Positions 15,392 through 22,385 of a stretch of 36,409 bases of DNA are shown here, piece after piece. Positions within the stretch are counted from its first letter, which is position 1. Each line of letters begins with the position of its first letter. The notes below the pieces were generated by a model that did not search any database, was not told the origin of the DNA, and saw only the letters and a list, made by a program, of their open reading frames with translations. The stretch spans positions 1 through 36,409 of the forward strand of contig JANXTX010000213.1 in NCBI GenBank assembly GCA_025352165.1, in the 5' to 3' direction. The position numbers and the translations under genes are program-made. The stretch is from Caulobacteraceae bacterium (GTDB lineage: Bacteria > Pseudomonadota > Alphaproteobacteria > Caulobacterales > Caulobacteraceae).

Positions 15392-17791
15392 TTGACCTTG
15401 GTAGCGGTCGGATTATTGATTTTTCACAATCCAGACACGGGTGGGACGGCCATAGATAGTTCAAATGCGACGCAGGCACGCTTTACTGTCGCCATGCTCG
15501 TGGTGGCGGTCTTTCTGATGTTCACGATCGCCGTGCAACCTTTTGGTGGCCACGGCAATCTTGGCCTGCAGATCATCTTTTCGCTTGGCACATTCCTGAC
15601 CGCCGTGGGACTTGCGGTTGCTGTCTGGAAGCGCCGGTTTCTGGTCTGGCCGCTCAGCCTGATCCTGTCTATCGTCGGGTTGACGGGACTCTTGGCGCTG
15701 ACGCTGGTCCCAAGACCACAACTCGATCCCTACCTCTTCCATAGCGGCGCCTGGACGCACGGGGCGATACCCCTCGCGGCCGGATGGTCGCGGCTCGCCA
15801 TGGCGGTCTTGGTGATCGCCGCCGCGGTTGCGCTGCCATTCACTCAGTCGCGTCGCCAGCTCCAGTCCGTTCTGGCGCTGACCGTCATCCGCGCCTGCAT
15901 CTGGGTCGGAGCGTTCTGGCAGATTGGCTACTGGATGCTCGGCGGACGTTTCGACCAACTGTTCGAGGGCTGGGCGGGGGGCGTTCAGTTCCTGCTGTTC
16001 GTGATTGTGGCCGTTTCGACAGTCCTGCTGCTGCGCGGGGACCGTAGGTGGCTCTGGACGCTGACGGCCGCGGATCAGAGTATCGCCATGGCGAGATATG
16101 TCCTGCCCATGACCCTGGTCCCGGTGCTCGGGTCATATTTTTCCCGCACCGGAGTACAGCTCGGGGCGTTTGGCGCGGATGTTGGCCGACTGATCAACAT
16201 CGAGATCGGATCATTCGCGCTGCTGATTTTCGGCACGACGATTCTGCGGTCGTTGTGGGCCGAACGCCGAGAACGTGATCGTCTTGCGTCGGCGCTCGAA
16301 CAGTCGCCGGTGATCGTGTACTCCGGCAAAGGCAATATCGAATACTGGCCTAGCGCGTGCGAGAAACTTTACGGGTTCACGTCCGAACAGGCGATTGGTC
16401 GTCGTACGAACGAGCTTCTGAAGACGCGATTTCCGATTCCAAACGAGGAGTTCGAAACAACCCTTCGCGGTAAGGGCGAGTGGGCGGGCGAACTGCAGCA
16501 AACAAGAGCGGATGGTACGCGAATTTGGGTGGCCTCCAGTCGGGTTGTGATCCAGCTTCCGGGCGAAACCTCCTACCGCCTTGTCGAGACGTTGACTGAT
16601 ATCACCGATCTCAAAGTGACCAGCGAAGCGCTGAGCACGACAACGGAGAACCTTTCACAGGCACTGGCTGCCTATGGATTGGGCATCATTGAATTTGATA
16701 TAAAGTCCAATGTGACAACTTTTTCCCCGCAATTCGAGGCAATCGTCGGGGCGGAACCGGGTACACTCGGGGTTGATCGCCGCAACTGGCGCGCGTTGCT
16801 CGACCGGGAGGAAGGCGAGCGCATAGGGGCGTTGCTGATCGACGATGTGAGCAGACATGTGTCGTCCCGGGCAATTGACACCCGCGTGCGTCGCGTTGAT
16901 GGCGAAATGCGGGATGTGTACGGAACCCTCCGTTACGACTATTCGCCAAGTGGCAATCTTCGGCGCGTTGTCGGGATGTTCATGGATGTCACGGAGCGGC
17001 TGCGGGAGCGCGCGGAATACGCTGCCGGGAATGAGCGGTTGCTCGAATTGCAGGCCGAACTGACCCACACCTCCAGGCTCAGCGCGATGGGTGAGATGGC
17101 GGCCTCACTCGCGCACGAGCTCAACCAGCCGTTGACAGCCGTGGGAAACTCGGTCGGCGCCATCGATCTTATCCTGAAGGACCCGACAAAGCCGTTCGAT
17201 GACAAGACCCGCGAACGGGTGCTGCGGGCGGCCAGGCATGCCGAAGGTCAGGCCGTACGCGCCGGCGAGATCGTCCGGCGTCTGCGCGGGTTCATCTCCC
17301 GCGGCGATGTCGATACGCGCAGCGAGGACCTGCGCACCCTGATTGACGATGCTGGCGCGCTGGCCCTGCCGAACCCCCGCGCCGCTCAAGTCAGCCTGCG
17401 CATCAGCGTTGCGCAAGACGCGGCGATGGTCCTGGCCGACCGGATCCAGGTACAGCAGGTCTTTGTTAACCTCATTCGCAATGCGGTAGAGTCCATGCGG
17501 CATCAGTCCTCACCGCGCGTGCTGACGGTTAGCGTCGTGCGCGAGGACGCGATGGCGCTGATCCGGGTCAGGGATTCCGGCCCCGGGGTGCCTCGCGACA
17601 TGCTGGAAGCACTTTTTTCAGCATTTCAGTCTACCAAGAAGGATGGAATGGGAGTTGGACTGTCGATCTGTCGAAGGATTGTCGAGTCACATGGGGGCAA
17701 GATGTGGCTCGAGCCCTCGGATGAGGCGGGCGCTGACTTCCGTTTCACGCTACCGATATTCCCGGACAAAGGAGACGATGGAATTGACTAG
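15392..17791 (+). CDS. Membrane PAS-domain sensor histidine kinase (FixL-type kinase core)
   Basis: This 799-residue protein has an N-terminal membrane module of about eight helices (residues 1-280), two PAS domains (about 297-405 and 415-545), a dimerisation/phosphoacceptor segment with AHELNQPL (His near residue 575) and an ATP-binding domain with NLIRNAVESM, DSGPGVP and GMGVGLSICRRIVESHGG. The HELNQPL box is that of FixL-type kinases, which partner FixJ-type regulators. There is no visible haem-binding PAS signature, so the signal is unknown; the membrane module may be the sensor. TTG 15392 is the first possible start after an in-frame stop at 15356. The end overlaps the regulator gene by 14 nt, indicating a coupled pair. 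Confidence 0.88.
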   Translation: MTLVAVGLLIFHNPDTGGTAIDSSNATQARFTVAMLVVAVFLMFTIAVQPFGGHGNLGLQIIFSLGTFLTAVGLAVAVWKRRFLVWPLSLILSIVGLTGLLALTLVPRPQLDPYLFHSGAWTHGAIPLAAGWSRLAMAVLVIAAAVALPFTQSRRQLQSVLALTVIRACIWVGAFWQIGYWMLGGRFDQLFEGWAGGVQFLLFVIVAVSTVLLLRGDRRWLWTLTAADQSIAMARYVLPMTLVPVLGSYFSRTGVQLGAFGADVGRLINIEIGSFALLIFGTTILRSLWAERRERDRLASALEQSPVIVYSGKGNIEYWPSACEKLYGFTSEQAIGRRTNELLKTRFPIPNEEFETTLRGKGEWAGELQQTRADGTRIWVASSRVVIQLPGETSYRLVETLTDITDLKVTSEALSTTTENLSQALAAYGLGIIEFDIKSNVTTFSPQFEAIVGAEPGTLGVDRRNWRALLDREEGERIGALLIDDVSRHVSSRAIDTRVRRVDGEMRDVYGTLRYDYSPSGNLRRVVGMFMDVTERLRERAEYAAGNERLLELQAELTHTSRLSAMGEMAASLAHELNQPLTAVGNSVGAIDLILKDPTKPFDDKTRERVLRAARHAEGQAVRAGEIVRRLRGFISRGDVDTRSEDLRTLIDDAGALALPNPRAAQVSLRISVAQDAAMVLADRIQVQQVFVNLIRNAVESMRHQSSPRVLTVSVVREDAMALIRVRDSGPGVPRDMLEALFSAFQSTKKDGMGVGLSICRRIVESHGGKMWLEPSDEAGADFRFTLPIFPDKGDDGID

Positions 17792-18413
17792 GCTGGTTCA
17801 CATTGTCGACGACGACGAATGGGTTCGCGAATCGGCGTCGATCCTCCTCGACAGCGCGGGCTACGATATCGTTGCCCATGAGTCCGGAGTTGCGTTCCTG
17901 GAGACGCTGCCGGAGTTGGAGTCGGGATGCGTGATCCTCGATATGCATATGCCGGTACTGACCGGCCTGCAGGTCCAGGAGGAACTGGCCGCTCGCGGCG
18001 TGCATTGGCCGGTCATTGTCCTGACCGGGCAGGGCGACATCGGTATCGCCGTGCAGGCGATGAAGAATGGCGCGTTCGAGTTTCTCGAGAAGCCATATGA
18101 GAACAACCAGTTGCTGCAGACGCTTACCGAGGCGTTTGAAAAGATCGATCAGATTCATGAGGAATCGGCGCGCGAGGCGTCGGCTCGCGTCCGGATCGAG
18201 TCGCTTTCGCAACGCGAACTACAGGTCGTTCAGGGGCTTCTGGCAGGGCTGCCAAACAAGCTTATCGCCTACGAGCTGGACCTCAGTACGCGGACGGTGG
18301 AAATCTACCGGGCGAATGCAATGGACAAGCTGAAAGCTTCGAGCCTGTCGACCGCACTGAGAATTGCCATGACGGCCGGCGTTCAGCCTCTTGAGGAACG
18401 TCGCAAGGGCTGA
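17778..18413 (+). CDS. FixJ-family response regulator (receiver plus LuxR-type HTH)
   Basis: The 211-residue protein starts at ATG 17778 behind a strong AAAGGAG and overlaps the kinase stop. The receiver (residues 5-120) has the acidic cluster DDD (11-13), phosphoacceptor Asp in VILDMHMP (about 55), Thr in VLTGQG (about 83) and Lys in EKPY (about 105). Residues about 140-195 form a LuxR/FixJ helix-turn-helix: LSQRELQVVQGLLAG and STRTVEIYRANAMDKL. It should be phosphorylated by the kinase encoded just upstream and bind DNA as a dimer. The Flp pilin gene 630 nt downstream is an obvious candidate target. Its receiver is about 79% identical to the extra receiver on CpaE (22382-24034), which points to duplication within this locus. 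Confidence 0.93.
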   Translation: MELTRLVHIVDDDEWVRESASILLDSAGYDIVAHESGVAFLETLPELESGCVILDMHMPVLTGLQVQEELAARGVHWPVIVLTGQGDIGIAVQAMKNGAFEFLEKPYENNQLLQTLTEAFEKIDQIHEESAREASARVRIESLSQRELQVVQGLLAGLPNKLIAYELDLSTRTVEIYRANAMDKLKASSLSTALRIAMTAGVQPLEERRKG

Positions 18414-18522
18414 CCGCCGGCGACGGTCTCAGGCCTCCTGATTGCCCGTCAGACCCGGGGGGGGACGAGGCGATTGGGGCGCGCAATGACCCACGTGCGC
18501 ATCCTGCTTGAATTCCGTCCCC

Positions 18523-18541
18523 ACGGGTGAGCGTCACCCGT
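18523..18541. other. Perfect inverted repeat ACGGGTGA-gcg-TCACCCGT
   Basis: Two 8-nt arms separated by 3 nt form a perfect palindrome about 110 nt after the FixJ-like stop. The following TTGATAAGTT is only weakly T-rich, so it is a poor intrinsic terminator. It could equally be an operator for a dimeric regulator, for example the FixJ-like protein itself. Sequence alone does not decide between these. Confidence 0.45.
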
Positions 18542-18989
18542 TGATAAGTTGAATCACTGGAACCCTGGTTGCGTGTCCATATTCCATTGAGCGTCGCCGT
18601 GTCTTGACTGGTGACTCTCGTCGCCGGGAGCGTCGGGTCTCAATCTCGTCGCGTCCTTCTTTGGGCGTGCGCAAGTCCTGACCCAGCATGCCCATGTGAA
18701 CCCCGACACGCGGGCGCTCGAAATTCTGTCGCGTCCAGGGTCGGTGACTGCGGATCCCATGCATCGTGTTTCCAAGCCTCATATTCGTGCTGAATCGAAA
18801 GTTCGTTAACCTTTTGTGAGGGCTATTAGGTAAAATTACTATACGGTCTCTGACGAATTTGTGCTGGACGACCGAAGGGGCCAATGGCATATGAACTTTC
18901 GACAGTCGAGCACTGATGAGCTCTGGGGCTGTTCGAGAGCTGATCGAGAAATCGAAAGGTTCCCGTTAGAGCATCATTGGAACCAAATA

Positions 18990-19004
18990 GTAACCTTGCG
19001 TTAA
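18990..19004 (+). promoter_or_regulatory. Candidate CtrA-like site upstream of the Flp pilin gene
   Basis: GTAA-N7-TTAA (spacer CCTTGCG) differs at one position from the TTAA-N7-TTAA consensus of the alphaproteobacterial cell-cycle regulator CtrA. It lies 36-50 nt before the pilin start, a plausible place for a promoter element, and CtrA is known to control the pilin gene in Caulobacter. An overlapping TTGGAA...GTTAAA pair with 17-nt spacing (18977-19005) could be a vegetative promoter. Both are weak calls from inspection. Confidence 0.35.
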
Positions 19005-19039
19005 ATACTTAATACAAACCCCCACCAAAGGAAAATCTT

Positions 19040-19207
19040 ATGCAAACCGTCATGAACTACCTGAACGACGAATCGGGCGCCACCGCGGCCGAATACGCTC
19101 TGATCATCGCCCTGGTCGCCGCCGCCATCGTCGGCGCCCTGACCAGCCTCGGCTCCAACATCGGCACCAAGCTGAATTCAGTCGGCAACACCATCAGCGG
19201 CAGCTGA
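19040..19207 (+). CDS. flp: Flp/Fap-type major pilin prepilin (PilA/Flp)
   Basis: This 55-residue protein has the full Flp prepilin design. A 13-residue polar leader ends in Gly13, then comes ATAAEYALIIALVAAAIVG with Glu at +5 and Tyr at +6 of the mature chain, then a short polar tail. Cleavage after Gly13 by the CpaA/TadV peptidase (29150-29656) would give a mature pilin of 42 residues, normal for Flp. The start at ATG 19040 follows AAAGGA. It is the main subunit of the Tad pilus. A strong terminator at 19234-19273 separates it from cpaB, so pilin mRNA is probably much more abundant than that of the assembly genes. Confidence 0.96.
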   Translation: MQTVMNYLNDESGATAAEYALIIALVAAAIVGALTSLGSNIGTKLNSVGNTISGS

Positions 19208-19233
19208 TCGTTACCGAGTAAGCGAAATAAGAG

Positions 19234-19273
19234 GCCGCGCGTCCTTCAATGCCGTTGGACGCGCGGCTTTCTT
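19234..19273 (+). terminator. Strong intrinsic terminator after the pilin gene
   Basis: GCCGCGCGTCC (19234-19244) pairs perfectly over 11 bp with GGACGCGCGGC (19257-19267). The loop is 12 nt and TTTCTT follows. It begins 27 nt after the pilin stop and precedes cpaB by about 100 nt. It fits a terminator or partial attenuator that gives high pilin and low assembly-machine expression, unless cpaB has its own promoter in 19274-19375. Confidence 0.85.
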
Positions 19274-19375
19274 AGCTAAATTTTATCAGTTTCGGCGCAT
19301 CTAGCGTCCAAGGTTTATACTAAAATCACAGTCGCTGATTCTCCGGCGCGCCCCTGAACCAAAGAGCCCATTGCG

Positions 19376-20224
19376 ATGCCCGTACGCACCATCGCCACCC
19401 TCGCAATTGCGGTCCTCCTGGGGCTGATCGTTGTCTTCATGATCAACGGTTTTCTCAATACCTCGCACAATGCGCAGATCGCACAAGCGCCATCCGGACC
19501 CGGTTCGCCCGTCGTCGTGGCCGCGTTGCCGATCGCTCGCGGGGCTACGATCACACCCGACATGCTCAAGCTGGCGAAGTTCCCCGCTGGAGCGACTCCG
19601 CTGGGTTCGTTCAGCGCCATCAGCGCCCTGACCGGCGGGAAAGATGCGCAGCGCGTAGCGATGCGCGACCTGGCGCCTGACGAACCTGTTCTCGCGACTC
19701 GTATCAGCGCACCTGGCGCCCGCCTCAACCTTGCCGGAGAGCTGACCCCGGGTATGCAGGCTGTCGCCGTGCGTATGACTGATGCGCTTGGTGTTGGCGG
19801 CTTTGTCGTGCCTGGTGAGCGTGTCGACGTATTGATGACCAGGACCAGTGGCGGCGAAGCTTCGTCGTCGGTCGCCGCCACCCAGGTAATCGCTGAGAAT
19901 GTTCGCGTACTGGGCATTGATCAGGTCGACGATGATGAAAACACCAAGGCGACGGTTGTCCATACGGTGACGATTGAAGTTACTCCGCGCCAGGCGCAAC
20001 TTGTTACGTTGGCGCAGAATGTGGGTACGGTTTCCTTCTCCCTGCGACATGTCGAGGATTCGCAGCCGCAACTGCAGAAGGCCACCTTCCTTCGCGGTTT
20101 GGGCGCGGAGAACGTTCCAAAGCCGCGGCCGGTCAAGGTTCCTCACGTAGCGATCGTTCCGGTGACGACGATCAGGGTTACCCGGGTCACCGACACCACC
20201 GTCTATCAACTGAACGGACGATGA
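19376..20224 (+). CDS. cpaB: Flp pilus assembly protein CpaB (RcpC/TadB-system periplasmic protein)
   Basis: This 282-residue protein has an N-terminal membrane anchor (TIATLAIAVLLGLIVVFMI), then SPVVVAALPIARGATITPDM, the SAF-like domain that defines CpaB/RcpC proteins. The PGMQAVAVRMTDALGVGGFVVPGERVDVLMT region is also typical. The last 40 residues are basic and rich in Val and Thr. CpaB is anchored in the inner membrane, faces the periplasm and works with the secretin CpaC. ATG 19376 gives a normal anchor. The gap to cpaC is 40 nt. Confidence 0.93.
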   Translation: MPVRTIATLAIAVLLGLIVVFMINGFLNTSHNAQIAQAPSGPGSPVVVAALPIARGATITPDMLKLAKFPAGATPLGSFSAISALTGGKDAQRVAMRDLAPDEPVLATRISAPGARLNLAGELTPGMQAVAVRMTDALGVGGFVVPGERVDVLMTRTSGGEASSSVAATQVIAENVRVLGIDQVDDDENTKATVVHTVTIEVTPRQAQLVTLAQNVGTVSFSLRHVEDSQPQLQKATFLRGLGAENVPKPRPVKVPHVAIVPVTTIRVTRVTDTTVYQLNGR

Positions 20225-20264
20225 TCCGGCCGCCGGACGCCGCCAGCGCGGGGGAATCAATCTG

Positions 20265-22022
20265 ATGCCGAAATCAAGATCACATCATCACAAATACAAA
20301 TATGGCCGGGCGATCATCGCATTGACTCTGGCCCTGTCAATGGCTTCGGGAGCGGTCGTGGCGGCAACGGCCACTGCGCCGCTGGCGTCTCCGCCAGGCG
20401 CCCCGTTTGCGTCACAGGGAACCGCGCAAGCGGTCGGCCCTGCATCAGCCACGGTCGCCCCCCGCGCCGCCGTTGCGGTGACGCCGCAGGCCGCAATGCC
20501 GACAAAAACCTCGACTTCTCCTCAGGTCGCCACCCGAGCCTCCTCCCCACCGACAACGCGATCTACCGGATCCATTGCGGCTCAGGCCGCTGCGTCGACA
20601 GCCGGGTCGCCATCCACCCAGCTCGCTACTCGATCCTCGGTTCCGGTCGCGTCCAAGGCGTCGCCGCCGGCCCCGGCCCCAGCCCCAGCCCCGCTCGCCG
20701 CTCCGTTGGCGATGGGAGGACGCACCAATGTTTCGTCCTATCGACTTGAGATCGGCAATGGCAAGTCGCAGGTGTTGCAGGTGCCCGCGCCGTATTCCGA
20801 TCTGATGGTCGCCGATCCCAAGGTGGCCGATGTCGTGCCGCTTTCCGATCACTCGATCTATGTCGTCGCCAAGTCGCTGGGCGCAACCGCCCTGACGGTC
20901 TATGGTCCGGGCAAGCAGCTCGTTGCGGCCGTCGACGTGATCGTGGGTCCCGATATCGAGGATTTCAAACTTCGCCTTCATGATGTTTTGCCCGAGGAAA
21001 GGGACATTGCCGCGAGGGCGTCGGGGCAATCCCTGGTGCTATCGGGCACGGTCGGTAACCCCGTGGCATTGCAACAGGCTTTGGCGCTTGCGGAAACATA
21101 TGCGCCGATGAAGGTCGTCAACATGTTGGGCGTCGAGGGAACACAGCAGGTAATGCTGTCGGTCCGCTTCGTCGAAATGGAACGCACGGCGGCCAATACG
21201 CTCAGCGTGCAGATGAGCAACACCGCGGCCAGCGGAAATCCGATTCTCAACACCACCCTCGGTCAGGTCCTGACCAGCAGCTACGGCTCGGCCTCGCTGG
21301 GGTTCATGGCGGCCGGCGGCAATATGAACCTTGCCATTGACGGATTGGAAACCAAGGGTCTGGTCAAGACGTTGGCTGAACCGACCCTCGTGGCAATGTC
21401 CGGCGACACCGCAAGCTTTCTGGCTGGCGGCGAAATTCCGATACCCGAGGCCCAAACGGTCAGCGGAACCAACGCGACCATCACGGTTGGCTTCAAGCAG
21501 TTCGGCATCTCGCTCGCATTTACGCCGACCATCCAGAGGGACGGCGTGATCAACCTTGTTGTTAAGCACGAGGTTTCCAGCCTTGACCCCTCCAGCGGGG
21601 TCACCGAGGCGGGGCTTGTCATCCCCGGTCTGAAGGTGCGGCGGGCAAGTACGACCATCGAGATGCGTGACGGTGAATCGTTCACCATCGCCGGGCTGCT
21701 GAGTAACAACTATAAGAGCAACGTCAACGCGTTCCCGTTCCTCGGCGATGTGCCTGTTCTTGGCGCCCTGTTCCGGTCGACCGGATACCAGAAGGACCAG
21801 ACGGAATTGGTGGTTGTCGTGACGCCCCATCTGGTCGTCGCCCATCGGGGCCCGGTCGCCACGCCTATCGATCACTTCGTGCCCCCTTCGGACTACGAGT
21901 TGTTCCTGTTTGGGATGGCGTCGGGCAAGCTGCAGAATCTTCCGCCGGAGGACCGCGCGCTGATGTCCCGCGACCCCACCAAGGGCGGTGTCGATGGTCC
22001 TTATGGACACGTGGTCTACTAG
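20265..22022 (+). CDS. cpaC: Tad pilus outer-membrane secretin CpaC (RcpA) with long low-complexity insert
   Basis: This 585-residue protein has a signal peptide (AIIALTLALSMASGAVVAATA) and then an unusual stretch of about 115 residues (36-150) made mostly of Ala, Pro, Ser and Thr, including an AP repeat. After it come the secretin N-domain (SQVLQVPAPYSDLMVADPKVADV), a BON-like segment (ARASGQSLVLSGTVGNP) and the secretin domain with LVAMSGDTASFLAGGEIPIP and FPFLGDVPVLGALFRST. It forms the outer-membrane channel for the pilus. The start has GGGGGAATC upstream. The low-complexity linker is not usual in CpaC; it may span the periplasm or the cell wall. Confidence 0.95.
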   Translation: MPKSRSHHHKYKYGRAIIALTLALSMASGAVVAATATAPLASPPGAPFASQGTAQAVGPASATVAPRAAVAVTPQAAMPTKTSTSPQVATRASSPPTTRSTGSIAAQAAASTAGSPSTQLATRSSVPVASKASPPAPAPAPAPLAAPLAMGGRTNVSSYRLEIGNGKSQVLQVPAPYSDLMVADPKVADVVPLSDHSIYVVAKSLGATALTVYGPGKQLVAAVDVIVGPDIEDFKLRLHDVLPEERDIAARASGQSLVLSGTVGNPVALQQALALAETYAPMKVVNMLGVEGTQQVMLSVRFVEMERTAANTLSVQMSNTAASGNPILNTTLGQVLTSSYGSASLGFMAAGGNMNLAIDGLETKGLVKTLAEPTLVAMSGDTASFLAGGEIPIPEAQTVSGTNATITVGFKQFGISLAFTPTIQRDGVINLVVKHEVSSLDPSSGVTEAGLVIPGLKVRRASTTIEMRDGESFTIAGLLSNNYKSNVNAFPFLGDVPVLGALFRSTGYQKDQTELVVVVTPHLVVAHRGPVATPIDHFVPPSDYELFLFGMASGKLQNLPPEDRALMSRDPTKGGVDGPYGHVVY

Positions 22023-22040
22023 GCGCCCGGGAGCATACAG

Positions 22041-22385
22041 ATGAAAATCTCGATCAGAACGCAGGCAGTGATGGCGCTTCTGGCTGGCGCGGCGGTTGGC
22101 CTCTCGGGCTGCGAGAGCGATAGTCAGGGCAAGAGCCGCCTGCACATGGCCGATGATTTCGGGCAGGCGGTCAATGCGGACCTGAAGGCGCAGATAGCCT
22201 ACCCCGACGGGCATTGGGATGGACCCGAGCCGGCATCAAGCGGCGCCAAGGCGGCCCTGGCGGAGGATCGCTATAGCCGTGGCGCGGTGATTAAGCCACT
22301 CCTCGACGGGACCTTGTCATCTGGCGCGTCGTCCGGCGGTACAGGGGGCAATGGCGGCGGGGGTGGGGGTGGTCCCCAGCCGTGA
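22041..22385 (+). CDS. Small CpaD-like lipoprotein
   Basis: The 114-residue protein has a lipoprotein signal with lipobox LSGC (Cys about residue 24). It is followed by a short region (DFGQAVNADLKAQIAYPDG...AALAEDRYSRGAVIKP) that resembles the C-terminal part of CpaD, and ends in a Gly-rich tail with a run of seven Gly. CpaD is normally about 200 residues, so this is a reduced form, identified mainly by its position between cpaC and cpaE. It probably lies in the outer membrane and supports the secretin. Its stop overlaps the cpaE start (GTGA). It could also be an unrelated small lipoprotein. Confidence 0.6.
   Translation: MKISIRTQAVMALLAGAAVGLSGCESDSQGKSRLHMADDFGQAVNADLKAQIAYPDGHWDGPEPASSGAKAALAEDRYSRGAVIKPLLDGTLSSGASSGGTGGNGGGGGGGPQP

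Larger units (their letters stand above)
18414..19039. other. 626-nt region without a convincing gene, upstream of the pilin
   Basis: No frame here has both a good start and a protein-like sequence. It holds an inverted repeat at 18523-18541, an AT-rich stretch around 18795-18845, and a candidate CtrA-like site just before the pilin. The base composition falls towards the pilin gene, as expected for a promoter and leader. It is long for such a gene boundary and probably carries the main control sites for the pilus operon. Confidence 0.5.

Noticed and set aside
18534-18890. Minus-strand frame of 118 codons upstream of the pilin
   Set aside because: The composition is basic and disordered, with no binding site and no family-like sequence; it lies across the expected control region.
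18891-19004. Plus-strand frame of 37 codons just before the pilin
   Set aside because: No good ribosome binding site, polar composition without a motif, and its end overlaps the likely promoter.
21039-22214. Minus-strand frame of 391 codons
   Set aside because: It is fully antisense to the well-supported secretin gene and has no recognisable domain; long antisense frames are expected in GC-rich DNA.
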